Shown: positions 1-12,700 of the stretch, piece after piece | Position numbering within the stretch: position 1 is the first letter of the stretch | Layout: the number at the start of each line of letters is the position of its first letter | DNA from: Acanthornis magna | Taxonomy: Eukaryota > Chordata > Aves > Passeriformes > Acanthizidae | Reading direction: 5' to 3' | Length of the DNA: 64,000 nt | Assembly: GCA_036785705.1 (NCBI GenBank) | Contig: JAWUZG010000036.1 | Location: 11,403,501 to 11,467,500 of the forward strand | Translations under genes and position numbers: made by a program | Notes under the pieces: model-generated | Database searches by the model: none | The model's input: the letters and a program-made list of their open reading frames with translations, nothing else | What the model was told of the DNA's origin: nothing

Positions 1-683
1 TCATGGAGGTCAGTCCATGGTGGAGCCCACACCTAAGCACGTGGATGTATGCCTGAAGGAGGCTGTGATGCTGTGGAGAGCCCACACTGGAGCAGGCTCC
101 TGGCAGGACCTGTGGCCCCATGAAGAGAGGAACCCACATTGCAGCAAGTTTGCTGGCAGGACTTACAACCCTGAGGGGGACCCAACTGGAGCAGTTCGGG
201 AAGAAATGCAAACTGTGGGAAGGACTCACATTGCAGAAGTTTGTAAAGGACTGTCTCCCGTAGGAGGGACCCCAAGCTGGAGGAGGGGAAGGAGCTCTCC
301 CTCCCTTTGAGGAAGAAGCAGCAGCAGAAACAACATGCAATAAACTGACCAAAACTGCCAATTCCCCATCTCCCTGCGCTGATGGAGGGTAGGAGATAGG
401 GAACTGGAAATAAACTTAAGCCCAGGAAAGTGGGAGGGGTGCATGGAAGGTGTGTATAAGATTAGGTTTTTACTTCTCATTAACCTACTCTAACTTGACT
501 GGTTATAAACTCAATTTCCACAAATCAAGTCTGTTTTGCCTGGCATAGTAATTGGTGAGTCATCTCTCCAAGTCTTTAGCTATGAGCCTTTCATTATATT
601 TTCTTTCCCATCCAGTTGAGGAGGAGAGAAACAGAGGAGCTTTGGGGCCATCCAGTGTCCAGCCAAGGTCGACCCACCACACA
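1..683 (+). mobile_element. LTR-like endogenous retroelement fragment (songbird-type)
   Basis: The block contains degenerate internal repeats of a phrase like CCCACACTGGAGCAG/GGACC, several AATAAA-like hexamers and a CCCACCACA terminus near 681. From memory it resembles an ERV-derived LTR abundant in passerine genomes. It is cut by the window edge at 1, so its full length is unknown. It lies in DHX29 intron 20, antisense to the gene. Its open frame at 17-310 is repeat sequence, not a gene. Family assignment needs RepeatMasker. Confidence 0.6.
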
Positions 684-714
684 AGGCTAGCAATTCTAAA
701 ATCAGAAACCATAC

Positions 715-790
715 CATAATATGAAGACATAATTCCTCCAAAGGCACACGCAGTATTTCTGGAACAGAATACTCCATGAAACTTTCAAAT
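715..790 (-). CDS. DHX29: DHX29 coding exon 20 (last in window)
   Basis: Residues 991-1016, [20 protein letters not shown] and then CLHIM, the start of the winged-helix region. Donor GTATGG at 714-709. The next exon, expected to begin near KCNLG, is not found in 1-714 and lies outside the window. Confidence 0.96.
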
Positions 791-3700
791 CTGCAACATC
801 ATAAAAACACAGAAACACAGTTATCCAGCTAAATCTCTGAATTAAATTTGTAAATCTGGGTTTCACATGGTCATTCTTTTGCACTTTTTCTCTTGAAGGG
901 CAAGGTGGGGAGTAGCATGGGTAAGGCATTCATACTTTGAAGTAAGGCACATGTTATAGCTTGGAAAACAAGAGTTTTAGTCAGAGAGGGAAAGGCAGGA
1001 AACCTCATTTTTCAAAACAAGTCTGTAAAATGCATAGCTTTCAAACTGAATGTCTTGTATGTGACTAAAAGGCACACTTCATTGTTTATATCAAAAGACT
1101 TCAACCTTAATTGTTTCTCAGCTGAAAGCTGCTTCAGACTTTCACAGAAGCAGGGAAAAGGTTATTCCTCTGCAGTAACAGAAACTAATTCTGCAGTGCC
1201 CCCATCTCTTATCCACTGAGATCCCTCTTCAGAAATCTACAGATTTGCCTGATAAAAAATTCAAGGGTCAGGAGGTAAGGTTTGCACACGTTTGATGTGA
1301 GGCAAGCAGGTGTTGTTAGAAACTGATGTTCTACAATTCCTTAGTGCTGCATTTTTCCTTTAGTTATGAGTATTTTTTAAAAAACACATTATAGAGATAT
1401 TAAGAATAAAATTAACTATTTTAAAAAATGCAAGAGATTACCATAACACTTTATACAGATGATATTCAAATTCTGGTTTTGGTTGAGTTTCTTTCCAGTT
1501 TAATCTTTCTGGTTTGTGGTAATTAAAGTGAATTTCAACACGAATTCTTGGTTTTGCACAGAAAAAACCTAACAACAATAGTTACGTGACTTACAAAATC
1601 CTGCTAAGTTACAAAATCCGTACAATACCTGTCTCTTGTGTACATTCGGAAGCAGAACCCATCCCTAACACGCCCAGCTCTTCCTTGCCGCTGCAGGGCA
1701 CTAGCTTTACTAACAAAGGTCTCTTCCAGGGAACTCATCTGACTGCTTTCGTGATACCTTAAAAATTATAAAGCAAATACTTGTTCAGATTTCAGAATTA
1801 AAATTTTTGTGCGTGTGTAACATGAACACAAGCATACCAACAATATGAAATACCAGCAATTATCCGAAAATACATTTAGTTTTTAAAACTAAGCATATCT
1901 GGGAGGAGCTGTGTATTATAGAGACTTAAATACATCTCACCCAATGAAAGCGTAAAAAGTGAAAAATGAAAGTTCTATTATTTCATCTCCTTGGCAATTC
2001 AGAATCATTCTAACACATTGTTTAGAGCTTTCCACATTGGAAGTGGACAAAAAATAACTTCTAAAAACTGAGATAGTAGAAAAGATTTTCTTCATTTTAA
2101 GAACAGTTCTTAATCATGACTATCCATATCTATGAACAACTTCCCTTGTTCTTCACACCCTCTGAAACTCCAAAGATACACCCCACATTCCTAAAACTAT
2201 AAGCTGTTAAATGAGCTCAGCACATTTCTGCACCCAGAACTCTAGTTTAATACAGATACTACAAAATTATTGCAGTTCTATGCTCCAAAGATTTACAGCA
2301 ACCACAGTATGATTGATGAAAATCAAGTTCTCACCTATTTTCTTTTGTTCTCCCAGAATCAATTACAAAGACAACATCTGGTATTGTAATACCCGTCTCT
2401 GCTATATTGGTTGCCAAAACAATCTGGAAAAAGTAACATAACATAAACAGAAGAACTGGAACGTCTAACAGTTTTCATCCTTTAAATCCGTATTATGGAG
2501 TAAGTCTGGCTAAAATTTTTTATCCAGAGATTTTCTGACAAATAATCTGACAAATTATTAAAAGCTACATGACTTGGAAAATTGTCTAATTTTCCCCTAT
2601 GAGAGAAATTAAAAGTTAAGAAAGAATTTCACATTCACATTTTGTTTTATAATCCATCAAAACTACTGGCTAATATCTGCCAAAGTTGATCAACATTTGA
2701 TAGTTTGGCAATAAATAAAATTGTATATTTCCTAGATAAAACCCTTAGTTACTAGTTAACAATAGTTAAAATACAGGAAAGTAACAATTAAGGAAGTTCA
2801 CAGAAAAATATTAAGTTTAAAAAGTAGTCCAATTATTTATTAAGTAGTCCAATTACTGTCACGATTTTCACAGCATATTAGCATCTACCCATTACTGACC
2901 ACCAAATTAGAATTGTCTCTTTCCAGAGAGGAAATTCCAGGAACAACTGGTTGTTGTGTAATTCTGTATGATTATATTTTATAGCAATTCAGAATTGAAC
3001 TCACAGAATAATTCTCTTTTCAGTCATAAACTTTCTAAATATTACCTTTCTAATACCAAGAGGAGGTAATGTAAATGCAGCTGCTTGATCTTGAGTTGAA
3101 AGAACAGAATGCAAAGCTATCAATCTGTGCCTAGAAAGAAAAATTACAGTAATAAATACACACTTATCAAATAGAGTAAAAAAAGAACACCAGCATAATG
3201 ACAACAGTTTGGAGAAAGCAATTAGAACCAACAATTGAAGAAGTAAAACTTTGTATGATTAGGCATGAAAGTCTGCTTCACTGTTTTATTACAATATCTA
3301 GAAAAAAAATAATTAGTTCATAGGGATCTTCTCCCATTCAGTAAAAATCTAGTAAAAACTCCATTACTGCAGAACTTCCAGTTACTTTACATTAATAGCC
3401 TAGCAATAAAGGGAGATAGGTGTCTATGAGCCCAAGTTCTTTAAATTGTGCTTTCAAGACAAGCACCATTACAAACACATGCAACTTCGAGTAATAAAGG
3501 CCTTCAGAGATGAGACGGCCACAAAGACTCAGACTTTCGTTCTCTTTCAGACCTTTACATCTCAGTCCATCAACAAATATTTAGCATTTGACTGCAATTG
3601 TTCTTTTTATGCAATTGTGCTGCTAATTTTCATTTACCCAAAAAATAAATTTCAAAATTATCTGTCACTACAACCCTAGGCCATTTCTCTTGGTAGATCC

Positions 3701-6700
3701 AGATGCTCTGGAGCTCTTCTCAGGAAGTAGTCACTTCCATGTAAACAGTAAGCCACAGAAATCTGTATCCCAGGTATGGCAGCTTCCATACCCTACGAAG
3801 TGGAAAAGAAGTAGTCAAGTGCTTTTGATTATGTAAATTTGTTGAAGGATTAAATAGAAAGTAATTTTTAAAATTTATCATATCATTCATAAGTATCTGT
3901 CATTTTTGCTTCTATAACTTTTGGTCTATAGTAGTGAAAATACATTTGCATTGTAGTAAAAGTTCATTTGTATTGTAATAAAAGAATATTTGTAGTACAA
4001 TTAACTCAGAGGTAAAATTCTCAAGATTCCCTTTTCAGGAATAGCAAACCCTAATGAATATGTCTGTTGGGTTATAGCTTAGAGCATTAACTTAATAAAA
4101 AGTATCGGCATTACCTGTCACGCAAGTTAAATCTTCTGTCAGTTGAAATGAGATCATACAGCTGTTGGATATGGGCAAGGCCTGGTAAAAAGATCAGCAC
4201 AGCACCTTCAATGTTCTTGAACTGGGGACTTCTATCTGCAAAATTACAGTATAGGCATATAGTTAAAACAAACATGCACTGCAAACAGCTTCACATAACA
4301 ACAGGAACTAATGCTCGGCCCCAGGGTTAATGCTTTTTAGGATGTTTTATGTAAGAATGAAGTCAAGTACTTCATTATCAGTAGAAAGTACTGGAAACAG
4401 GTCCAACGGACAACCCCAAGTACATAAACTTCTTAAGAAGTGGACTGTACCTAAATATGCAAGCAACTCCAAAATGAGTTCAAGGTTGATCTTGTAAGGG
4501 TTCATATATAAGATAGCCTGCTGTGTACGACTGCTATACTTCGCATAGTAAGGAGCCAAATCGATACCAGATCCAGACTGTACTGGGACATACTCCTAAA
4601 AAACAAGAGTAAGCAGAACGAAAAAAATATCACGTTCTTAGTATTTTAGAAGAAGGTAAGAGAGCAACTCAATTTGCCATTTACTTGAAATAAAGATTGC
4701 GGTAAGGGCAATTGAACTAACTTCCTACCAAAACCTGTGCGAGTTAGATAAAATCACAGCCATTTACATAACGTGTATAGGTATCTGCAACTCTTAAATG
4801 ACACTCCAGGTTAAAAAAACTTAAAAATTAAAGTGTGTCCAAGAAGTAAACAGGCCCCAAGTCCATACCTGGCATTCAGCTGGTATGAGTTCAAAATGGG
4901 AGAACAGGATGACTACTCCTCTTTCAAAACTCCTGTTTTGGGGTGCAAGAAACTAGTTTCACCTTTTCCCTCTCCCTTATCTCACCCTTCTAAACTAATG
5001 GTTGCAATGAAAATTGTGAATGAACTAGGCAGCAACCTCTGCAGTGTTTTGGAACAGGAAAAACGGAATTAGCAGGAGAGACCATACATTCGAATTGTTT
5101 CTAGACATCATACACACATAGCATAGTTTCTGTATTATATAGCACTATTGTAAACTATTTCATTGTTAATCAATACACTAAAGGAAGCTTGACACCACAT
5201 GCTTCTGAAGGAAAATAATTAGCAGAGGACACAAGAGTATTTTTCAACATATGTATCAGTGCTTGATCACACCAAGCTAAATTTGCAGAAGTTTTGCAAA
5301 ACAAGTTGGAGCAGACACGTATCTTCCCAAAATACATAGTCTAGATGAAAGGCCTAAGCTGCCTAAGTCAGATGGCATTGACAGAACCTCCCCTTCAAGT
5401 TTTGATCCAAAAGCACATAGAGCTGTCACAGCAGAGTACCTAAGGATTAACCATAACTTGTTAAACAAAACAGCTCTATACAACAATCTCATGTAAATCA
5501 TCTCATTTGGCATGCCACGTTGGAGGATCTTGGGAGATTTTCAGCTAAGAAGGGTAAGGCCTTGCCTCTTCTGTTGTTAGGTTCACTATGTAGAATTCTT
5601 CGGGAAAAAAAAATTAAATGCTTCCCCTGCTGCTGCTTATAGATCCAGAGCTGGGAATCTACAAGATTCAAACGCTGTATGTCAAATACAGCAAAATCAA
5701 GACATGAGTTGGAGAAACAATCAAAAGGGTGCAGCATTCATAAATATCTGTAGGAGTGCCATTGTGTCTGTCTTTTATAAACTGAAAGAGTATTTGATAT
5801 TCTACAATCCAATCACATTTAATTCAAAGGAATCAAAATGATTAAATAATAAAACCCCCAAAAATTTCCAAGCCAAAACTAAAAATACCTATTTTACCTG
5901 GTGCTTTGTAGTGCTTCCTCCTTTACCAGTAATATTTATTGTCACTTCCTCCTCCTCCTCCAAGAACTTCTGACAATATTCTGAGTCTTTCTCCAGAATA
6001 TAGCCAGTTGCTTCAATTACATCTTCAACATGGAAAATCTTCAGTGAAAATTCACAGAAGAAACACAAAGCATGTCAGAAACTAGCAACCTTTTCGCCTT
6101 TTCAAAGCTTACATAACAAAGTTGAACAGGGCACGCTTTAACGTTGTAATAAATCTTGCAAATCTCAACTTAAACTCCTACGGTTTTTGAAAACCTAACC
6201 TTAGAGCTGCTACAAATTTATTAAAGGGCTTCTCCACCTGATCACTCACATAACCCTTACCACAGCCTATATAGCACGTTTAAGACACGTAAGAGTATAA
6301 TGACAAAATTACACATGGGGTGGGAGGAATTCTTTAATGCTTTCCTTTCTACATAGGTTGAACAGAGAAAAATCAAAGTGTCACTGATGGACTGACTGTA
6401 ATCAATAAAGCCATCAGAAAAAAATAAAGCAACTGTGTACTTCAAAGCCCTAAAGCTATTCTACATTTTCATAAAAGAAAAAAGACTAGAAACTTGAAAA
6501 TCTTACTTTGTAAGATTTGTATTTTTGGTTTAAAAAAACAGTGATACAGGTATATTGCCCAGATACTAACCAGGCAAACAATGTATATGAAGTATCTTGC
6601 ACAATCAAACTAAACATCTACTTACCTCAACTGGGTAGCTCCTCCCCGAGATCCTTAAAATGGGACAGTGTGAGAAATAGCTGGAAAACTTCTCACTGTC

Positions 6701-9700
6701 CACAGTGGCGCTCATTAAAATCAGATGTAGGTCTGAACGCTTATGCAAGATCTCTTTCAGAATAACTAGCAAGAAATCAGACTGGACACTTCTTTCATGC
6801 ACCTAGAATTAGAAAAACAGATCTATAGCAAGAATTTAATACAGGTCAAGGCCCAGAGTAACTATAATTTCTGCAGAACAGTAAAGAGCTGATAACCTCA
6901 TCTACAATGACATGAGATATACTTGAAAGAAGACCATCTTCTTGAAGTTTCCGAAGCAGGACACCTGTTGTACAGTACAGTAGTCTGGTGGCTTCTCCTG
7001 TTCTTGATTCCATACGAATTTGGTATCCACACAGGGAATTCTTAAAAAAAAATTAAAAATATAGAAATAACTTTAAATAATATACAAGATAACAATATTC
7101 AAAATTAAGTGAAATTTAGTAAGTGTTAAATTCAAGTGCTGCACAAGTTGCTAATTCTGTAGTATAGTGAATGACTGCCACAGTTCCATCCAAGTACTTT
7201 CCTTTGTTAAGAAAGGAAAAATACACTAAGTTTATCCAGACTAGCAAAGAGCTGGTAAAATCAGGGTTCTTTTCAGGACCCGACAATCTCAAAAATATTT
7301 TTGCACAAATTACCCTAACAAATACAGGAATTTGGCTTTCTTCAAATAGCAAAATAACAAATGTCGAAAAGGGCCTCTCTCAAAGCAGGGCCTCACTCAA
7401 GGCCAGAATGGATTGCTCAGAGCCTTATTCAGGGGACTTTTCTTCATCTCTAGTGACAGTGACACAACTGTGCCTATGCACTCTGCTCAAATCTTTGACC
7501 AGTCCCACCATGAAACACTGTTGCTCCACATCAGCCTCTGAAGATTGTAGAAATCATATATGGATACCTACAGCTTTCCAGGTGACAAGACAAAAAGAAA
7601 CAACCGACCTACCAAGAAGCTGTTTTCAAGAGAGAATAACATCTAATTGTCTGGTTGTGTAAGAAATAGTGTTTTCACTTTTTGTCAACAATCCAGCTCC
7701 CTGTATTTGATCAAGACAAGCAAAGGAATTCAGACACATCTTACTTTTCCTCCTGGTCCAGATTCACAGCCTAGCTCTTCACAAACCCTGGTTGCCAGAC
7801 TCACTGCTGAGATTCTTCGAGGTTGTGTGCAAACAATGTTGCATTTTTTTGATCCTTCATCTAGCAACAAGTCTTCTAACAAGAAATGGGGCACCTGGGT
7901 ACTCTTCCCACTGCCGGTTTCACCAGCAACGACAACTACTCGATGTTTTTTAAGAGTTTCTACAATCGAGTATCTGTGCTTAAACACAGGTAACTCCTGT
8001 CTCTCTTTCAGAAGCCTCTGGTATCTGGAGGAATTTTGCAGCTTCTTAAATAAAATCCTTGAAGGTTCCAAATTATCTGTATCTGAGGTCTCAAGGCACA
8101 GACTGTTGAAGTCCTCATCAGAAACTAAGTTTTCCCAGGAATCTTCAGGACCCTCAGATAGTTTTGGTTGGTTTTCAGACTGTAGCTGTTGTTGTTGTTT
8201 GAGCTTGTTTAATAATCTAGCAATAAAGGTATCACGAGGCTTGTTGGTTTCTATCTTGCTTTCTTCTTCCTTTTTCTTTTCAATATCCCTCCATTCTAGC
8301 CAGACGTCTCGGTACGTAGGAGGCAGCAACTGATGAACTGACTTCAGATGCAAAAAGCAGAAAAAAATTACATTATGTACTATCTAGTATCACTATTTTG
8401 TGTAAACACACTCAAATGTCAAAAGATGACAAAAAACAAGCTGGAAGCCATTCTAAATACAGAAACCATGAAAGCAGTAAGATAAATGTCAACAATACAT
8501 TTTTATTTTCAATTGGCTTGCAGTTTATACAAGACCGAATCTATAGCTTTACCAAAAAATTTCCTTTCTGGATGCTGCAAAGCATATACACAACCAGACA
8601 AAAACAAATGAACTTGTAATAAAAACAAAGAACTTAATGGGAAATACTACACAAAACTATTTTTTTAACTTAACTGTAAGTATAGTAACAAAAAAGTGCA
8701 GAGGCAAACTCAAGGCAAAGAACAGTAATGTTGGTGAAAATCTTACTTGTCCTTTGGTTAAATGGTAGAGTGCCAAAGTAGCAGCTAGATGTTGTGCTTG
8801 CATACTATCTTCTGTTACGATTGTAGGACACATTGCCATTACATCATCTGATGACTTGATAATCCTGACCCTTGAAGAGAAATTTCAAAGGAATTAATCT
8901 CAACTTTTTGCAACCAATAGAAACAGAAAATACCTATATAAAACAAAATTTTCAGCAAAGATTCCAGCAGTGAATTAATGATATTTTCTCTTCACAAGCA
9001 TCTTCATTTTCTTCAAGGCAGAATTATTTACATAATTATATACATACAGATTACCATTCAAGTTAGGTGCTTTGAAAGAAGAACTGATTGTTTGTGTGCT
9101 TGTAACTACTTAGGATACATCAAGATGACATTTAATGACCTACTGACATGCAAATATCTGTTCATCTGTTAAACACCAGTTAGAGCAGCAGTCAAATTTC
9201 CCATATTCTTAGCAGGGGCAGTATGTTAGTAGTTTTTACCTTAAGCAAAAAAACAAGCTCTTTTACTTGGTTCCTTCAAGGAACATTGCTCATTTACAAT
9301 GTCGCGTCTGCGTTATTCATACATGGTAATATTCTACTTCACAACACTATATTACAGACTTGAGTTCTAAAAGAAATTTATAAATAAGATACTGCACTAT
9401 ATTGATTACAAATTTATGGTAGCTTTAATACAAATTTTTAACTTTCACTTTGTCTTAAACCATTTCCAGAGGGGTTTCAGTATTCATAAAACTAAAATCT
9501 ATAATTTAATATGTTACTTTGAATAAGAATACCAAATTTAAATTGCCTAAATCTATCGCATAGGTTTGCTTCAGCAGTACACAAAAAAAATTATCCTTGC
9601 TTTTTGGGATCATTCACTAGGATCTTATTTTTGTGACTTTGTCTAATCTAAATGTCACTTTTGCAGAGCTATCCAGAGTAAAATACCTCCCTAGTGGACT

Positions 9701-12700
9701 AAAAAAGGGTTTGGGTTAAACATACTATTCTAATAAAAATCTCTATCAACAAGACAGAATTTACCAGAATTTTATTTTCAAATGAACCAAAAGGCAAATA
9801 TAAAGGTTACAAGAAATACATACCTACATTTCCAATATTTTCCAACAGGAATTTTTTCAAAAGCAGGATTTGGGCTCTTTGGAAAATTCTTCCTGCACCA
9901 GTCAATCAAAAATTGTTTTGGAGATTTACCAGTCCAACTTCGAGAACTATAATCAAAATTTCTTATATCTAGTGGTTCTCTCTTTTTCACTGCAAGAGCA
10001 CAAAGACACGTTTTTAAGCCTCCTAAAATTTATTCTACATTCCTCTGAAATAATCTTTACCTTTTATTCACATGTATTTAACTAGCACTATTTTCTGAAA
10101 TGTTTTGCAGAAACACTGGCATCGATGATACATGACAGAAATTTCTGCTTTTCCGACAGAAGTATCTTGCAGAATATTAATTACAGTATTTTGTTATCTT
10201 CAATCACCCAATAATTTTAGAACTTTTATTTTCTAATAACCAAACTTCAATGAATCTAAGAGTTTGAAGATTTACAACAAAAATAGTTTAAGAAGATGAA
10301 AGGGTTACATTGAAACAGCAAGTAGCCCTAAAATTGAAAAAAAAAGAAACCTAATTTTTAAGATATGACAGCATGGCAAAAATAGCTTTCAGTGCAATTT
10401 TCTAAAACAAGTACAGATTCTTTAAAGTCAGCTTGGTCAGTGAGACAGACTGTATACAGCTGACACTGTGTTGGGCAGCAGTGTTGATTTGCTGGAGGGC
10501 AACCCCAGGCAGTGTCACAGGCTGGGGCAGAGTGGCTGGAAAGTGCCCAGGGGAAAAGGCCCTGGGGGTGCTGGTGACAGCAGCTGGACATGAGCCAGGC
10601 TGTGCCCAGGTGGCCAAGAAGGCCAATGGCATCCTGGCCTGGATCAGCAATGGTGTGGCCAGCAGGAGCAGGGCAGGGATTGTCCCCTGGACTGGGCACT
10701 GCTGAGGCCACAGCTCGAGTGCTGTGTCCAGTTCTGGGCCCCTGAGTGCAAGAAAGACATTGAGGGGCTGGAGCGAGTCCAGAGAAGGGCAACGGAGCTG
10801 GGGAAGGGTCTGGAGCACAAGTGCTGTGAGGAGCAGCTGAGGGAGCTGGGGGTGTTAGAAGGAGGCTCAGAGTGACCTCACCACTCTCTACAGCTGCCTG
10901 AAAGGAGGCTGTGGCCAGGTGGGGGTGGATCTCTTCTCCCAGGCAAGCAGTGATAGGACATAGCCTCAATCTGCATCAGAGGAGGTTTGGGCTGGACATT
11001 ACAAGGGATTTACTCATAGAAAGGGTGATTAGGTATTGGTGAGCTGCTCAAGAAGGTGGTGGAGTCACTATCCCCGGAGGTGTTTAAGCAAAGCTGGACT
11101 TTGGACACAGTGCCATGGTCTAGTGGGCATGGTGATGTTTGGCTGGACTCAATCTGAGAGGCGTTTTCCAAGCTAATTGGATAGTCCACCTTCCTTTCCT
11201 ACAATCAGAGCTTGCTCACTCAGTACAGCAAGCCTCAAAAAACAAGAACTAATTTTGGAAATTTGTGGCACAATTCAAGTTTGTACCAAATCATTTCCAA
11301 CGCACCTTTGTCTTCCTTTGCAGCACCATCAGGTTTTTCAAGCAAGTTCAAATTTAAAGTGGTTTCTTGAAGTTGAGGTGAGGGAGTTTTTTTCTTTTCA
11401 CTTTGCTGTTGGTTTGCAATCTTTATAGCTGGGTTAAATACTGGATGTTCTTCAAGTACTGCCATTTCTGTCAGAGAGAGAATATAACTTACACCCACCA
11501 ACTGCCTAAAAAACAACTATATTAATTCATCCTAAGTACCCAAAACCAGAACTAATGAAATGTTACTGACTTTTTAGAATTTGACTGTGTCCTAGGTTAC
11601 ATGGAAGGTGTAATCAAAAGTAGGTATTCTATTACTATCTCCATAAGCTGTTAAAAACAGGTGGGGCAGTGTTCTTTGTGTTCTGCATAACTCAGCCGTG
11701 ATAACACCATGGGGGACTATCTCTATTAATGAGCCATCAAGGTCTCCAGGAGTGACCAGCCCTGATAACACCATTGGGGGCTATCTCTGCTAATGGGCTA
11801 TCAAGGCCTCCGGGAGTGATTCATAACATTACATCAGGCCATTGTGAGATGCCCCGCCCAGAGGGGAGGAACTGCATATAATCTGAGACCCTAGAATACC
11901 GGGGTACCTTTCCACTGGATTCCCAGAGGAGAAGAACTCAAGAGCCACCACTGGACCTCCAGAGACCGACAAGACCTTTCCACAAGATCACCATTTCAAC
12001 AAGACTACACCCATTACTCCACCGTCACTGCAGCCACCATTCTAACTGGACTGATAGCACCACCCTAACAGGGTGGCACGTTGTGTTCTGACTTTGTCTT
12101 TTTCAAACCAAGACAGACTGAGAAAGAATAGATTTAGAAAACGCTTCATTTCACACAGTGGCATAAAAGATAGATTGAACTGAAGATGATTTCATTATCT
12201 CCAAGATTTACTTGCCTAACAAATATGCAGACCAGAAAAAAAAACCACAGGTAACTTGCATAGCTCTACCTTGCTGAATTCTTCTTATTTTCTCTTGTGC
12301 TGCCTTCTGGCCTTGCTTGTCTTTGTCTTGCTTGGAGATGCTTGCTTGTTCTTTTGCTTCTGAAAGCTTGGCAGACAGATGTACATACCTCTCATTCTAT
12401 TTTAAACGGAATTATTAATTACAAGTTGGTAATGGTATGCTTTTCACTTCTAATGAACTGCATAATAAAGTGTGGGGTTTTTTTCTCTATACCAAACTTA
12501 CACAACAGAGAAACAATGAGTTTTTATTTAACTAACAGTCAAAACCTCCCAGAATTTGACAGTAACTCAATCTCACTGAAATATGTATTAAATTTTTTGC
12601 TCCCACATACTACTACATTCAACATTTTGAACCTAGTACAAGTAGGTTCTAGGAAGGAAAAACAAGAAAAAAAGCAGCTTTAACAGATTCTCGTTCAGTA

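Larger units (their letters stand above)
791..3045. other. DHX29 introns between exons 17-20, nothing recognised
   Basis: AT-rich intronic sequence around exons 18 and 19. A 14-bp phrase (AAGTAGTCCAATTA) occurs twice at 2822 and 2842, a small local duplication. No repeat family or RNA gene was recognised. Confidence 0.6.

Noticed and set aside
17..310. 97-codon frame at the left edge
   Set aside because: It lies wholly within the LTR-like repeat and translates its internal repeats; no gene evidence.
7171..7662. 163-codon plus-strand open frame in DHX29 intron 11
   Set aside because: No domain or conserved pattern; part of it overlaps a degenerate CR1-like fragment. Likely chance.
7647..8333. 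228-codon plus-strand open frame
   Set aside because: It is antisense to DHX29 exon 11, whose minus-strand frame has clear helicase motifs. Codon bias in the exon explains the open frame.
10358..10969. 203- and 138-codon minus-strand frames
   Set aside because: They run antisense across a CR1 insertion. Low-complexity Pro/Ala/Ser content is a product of GC-rich repeat sequence.
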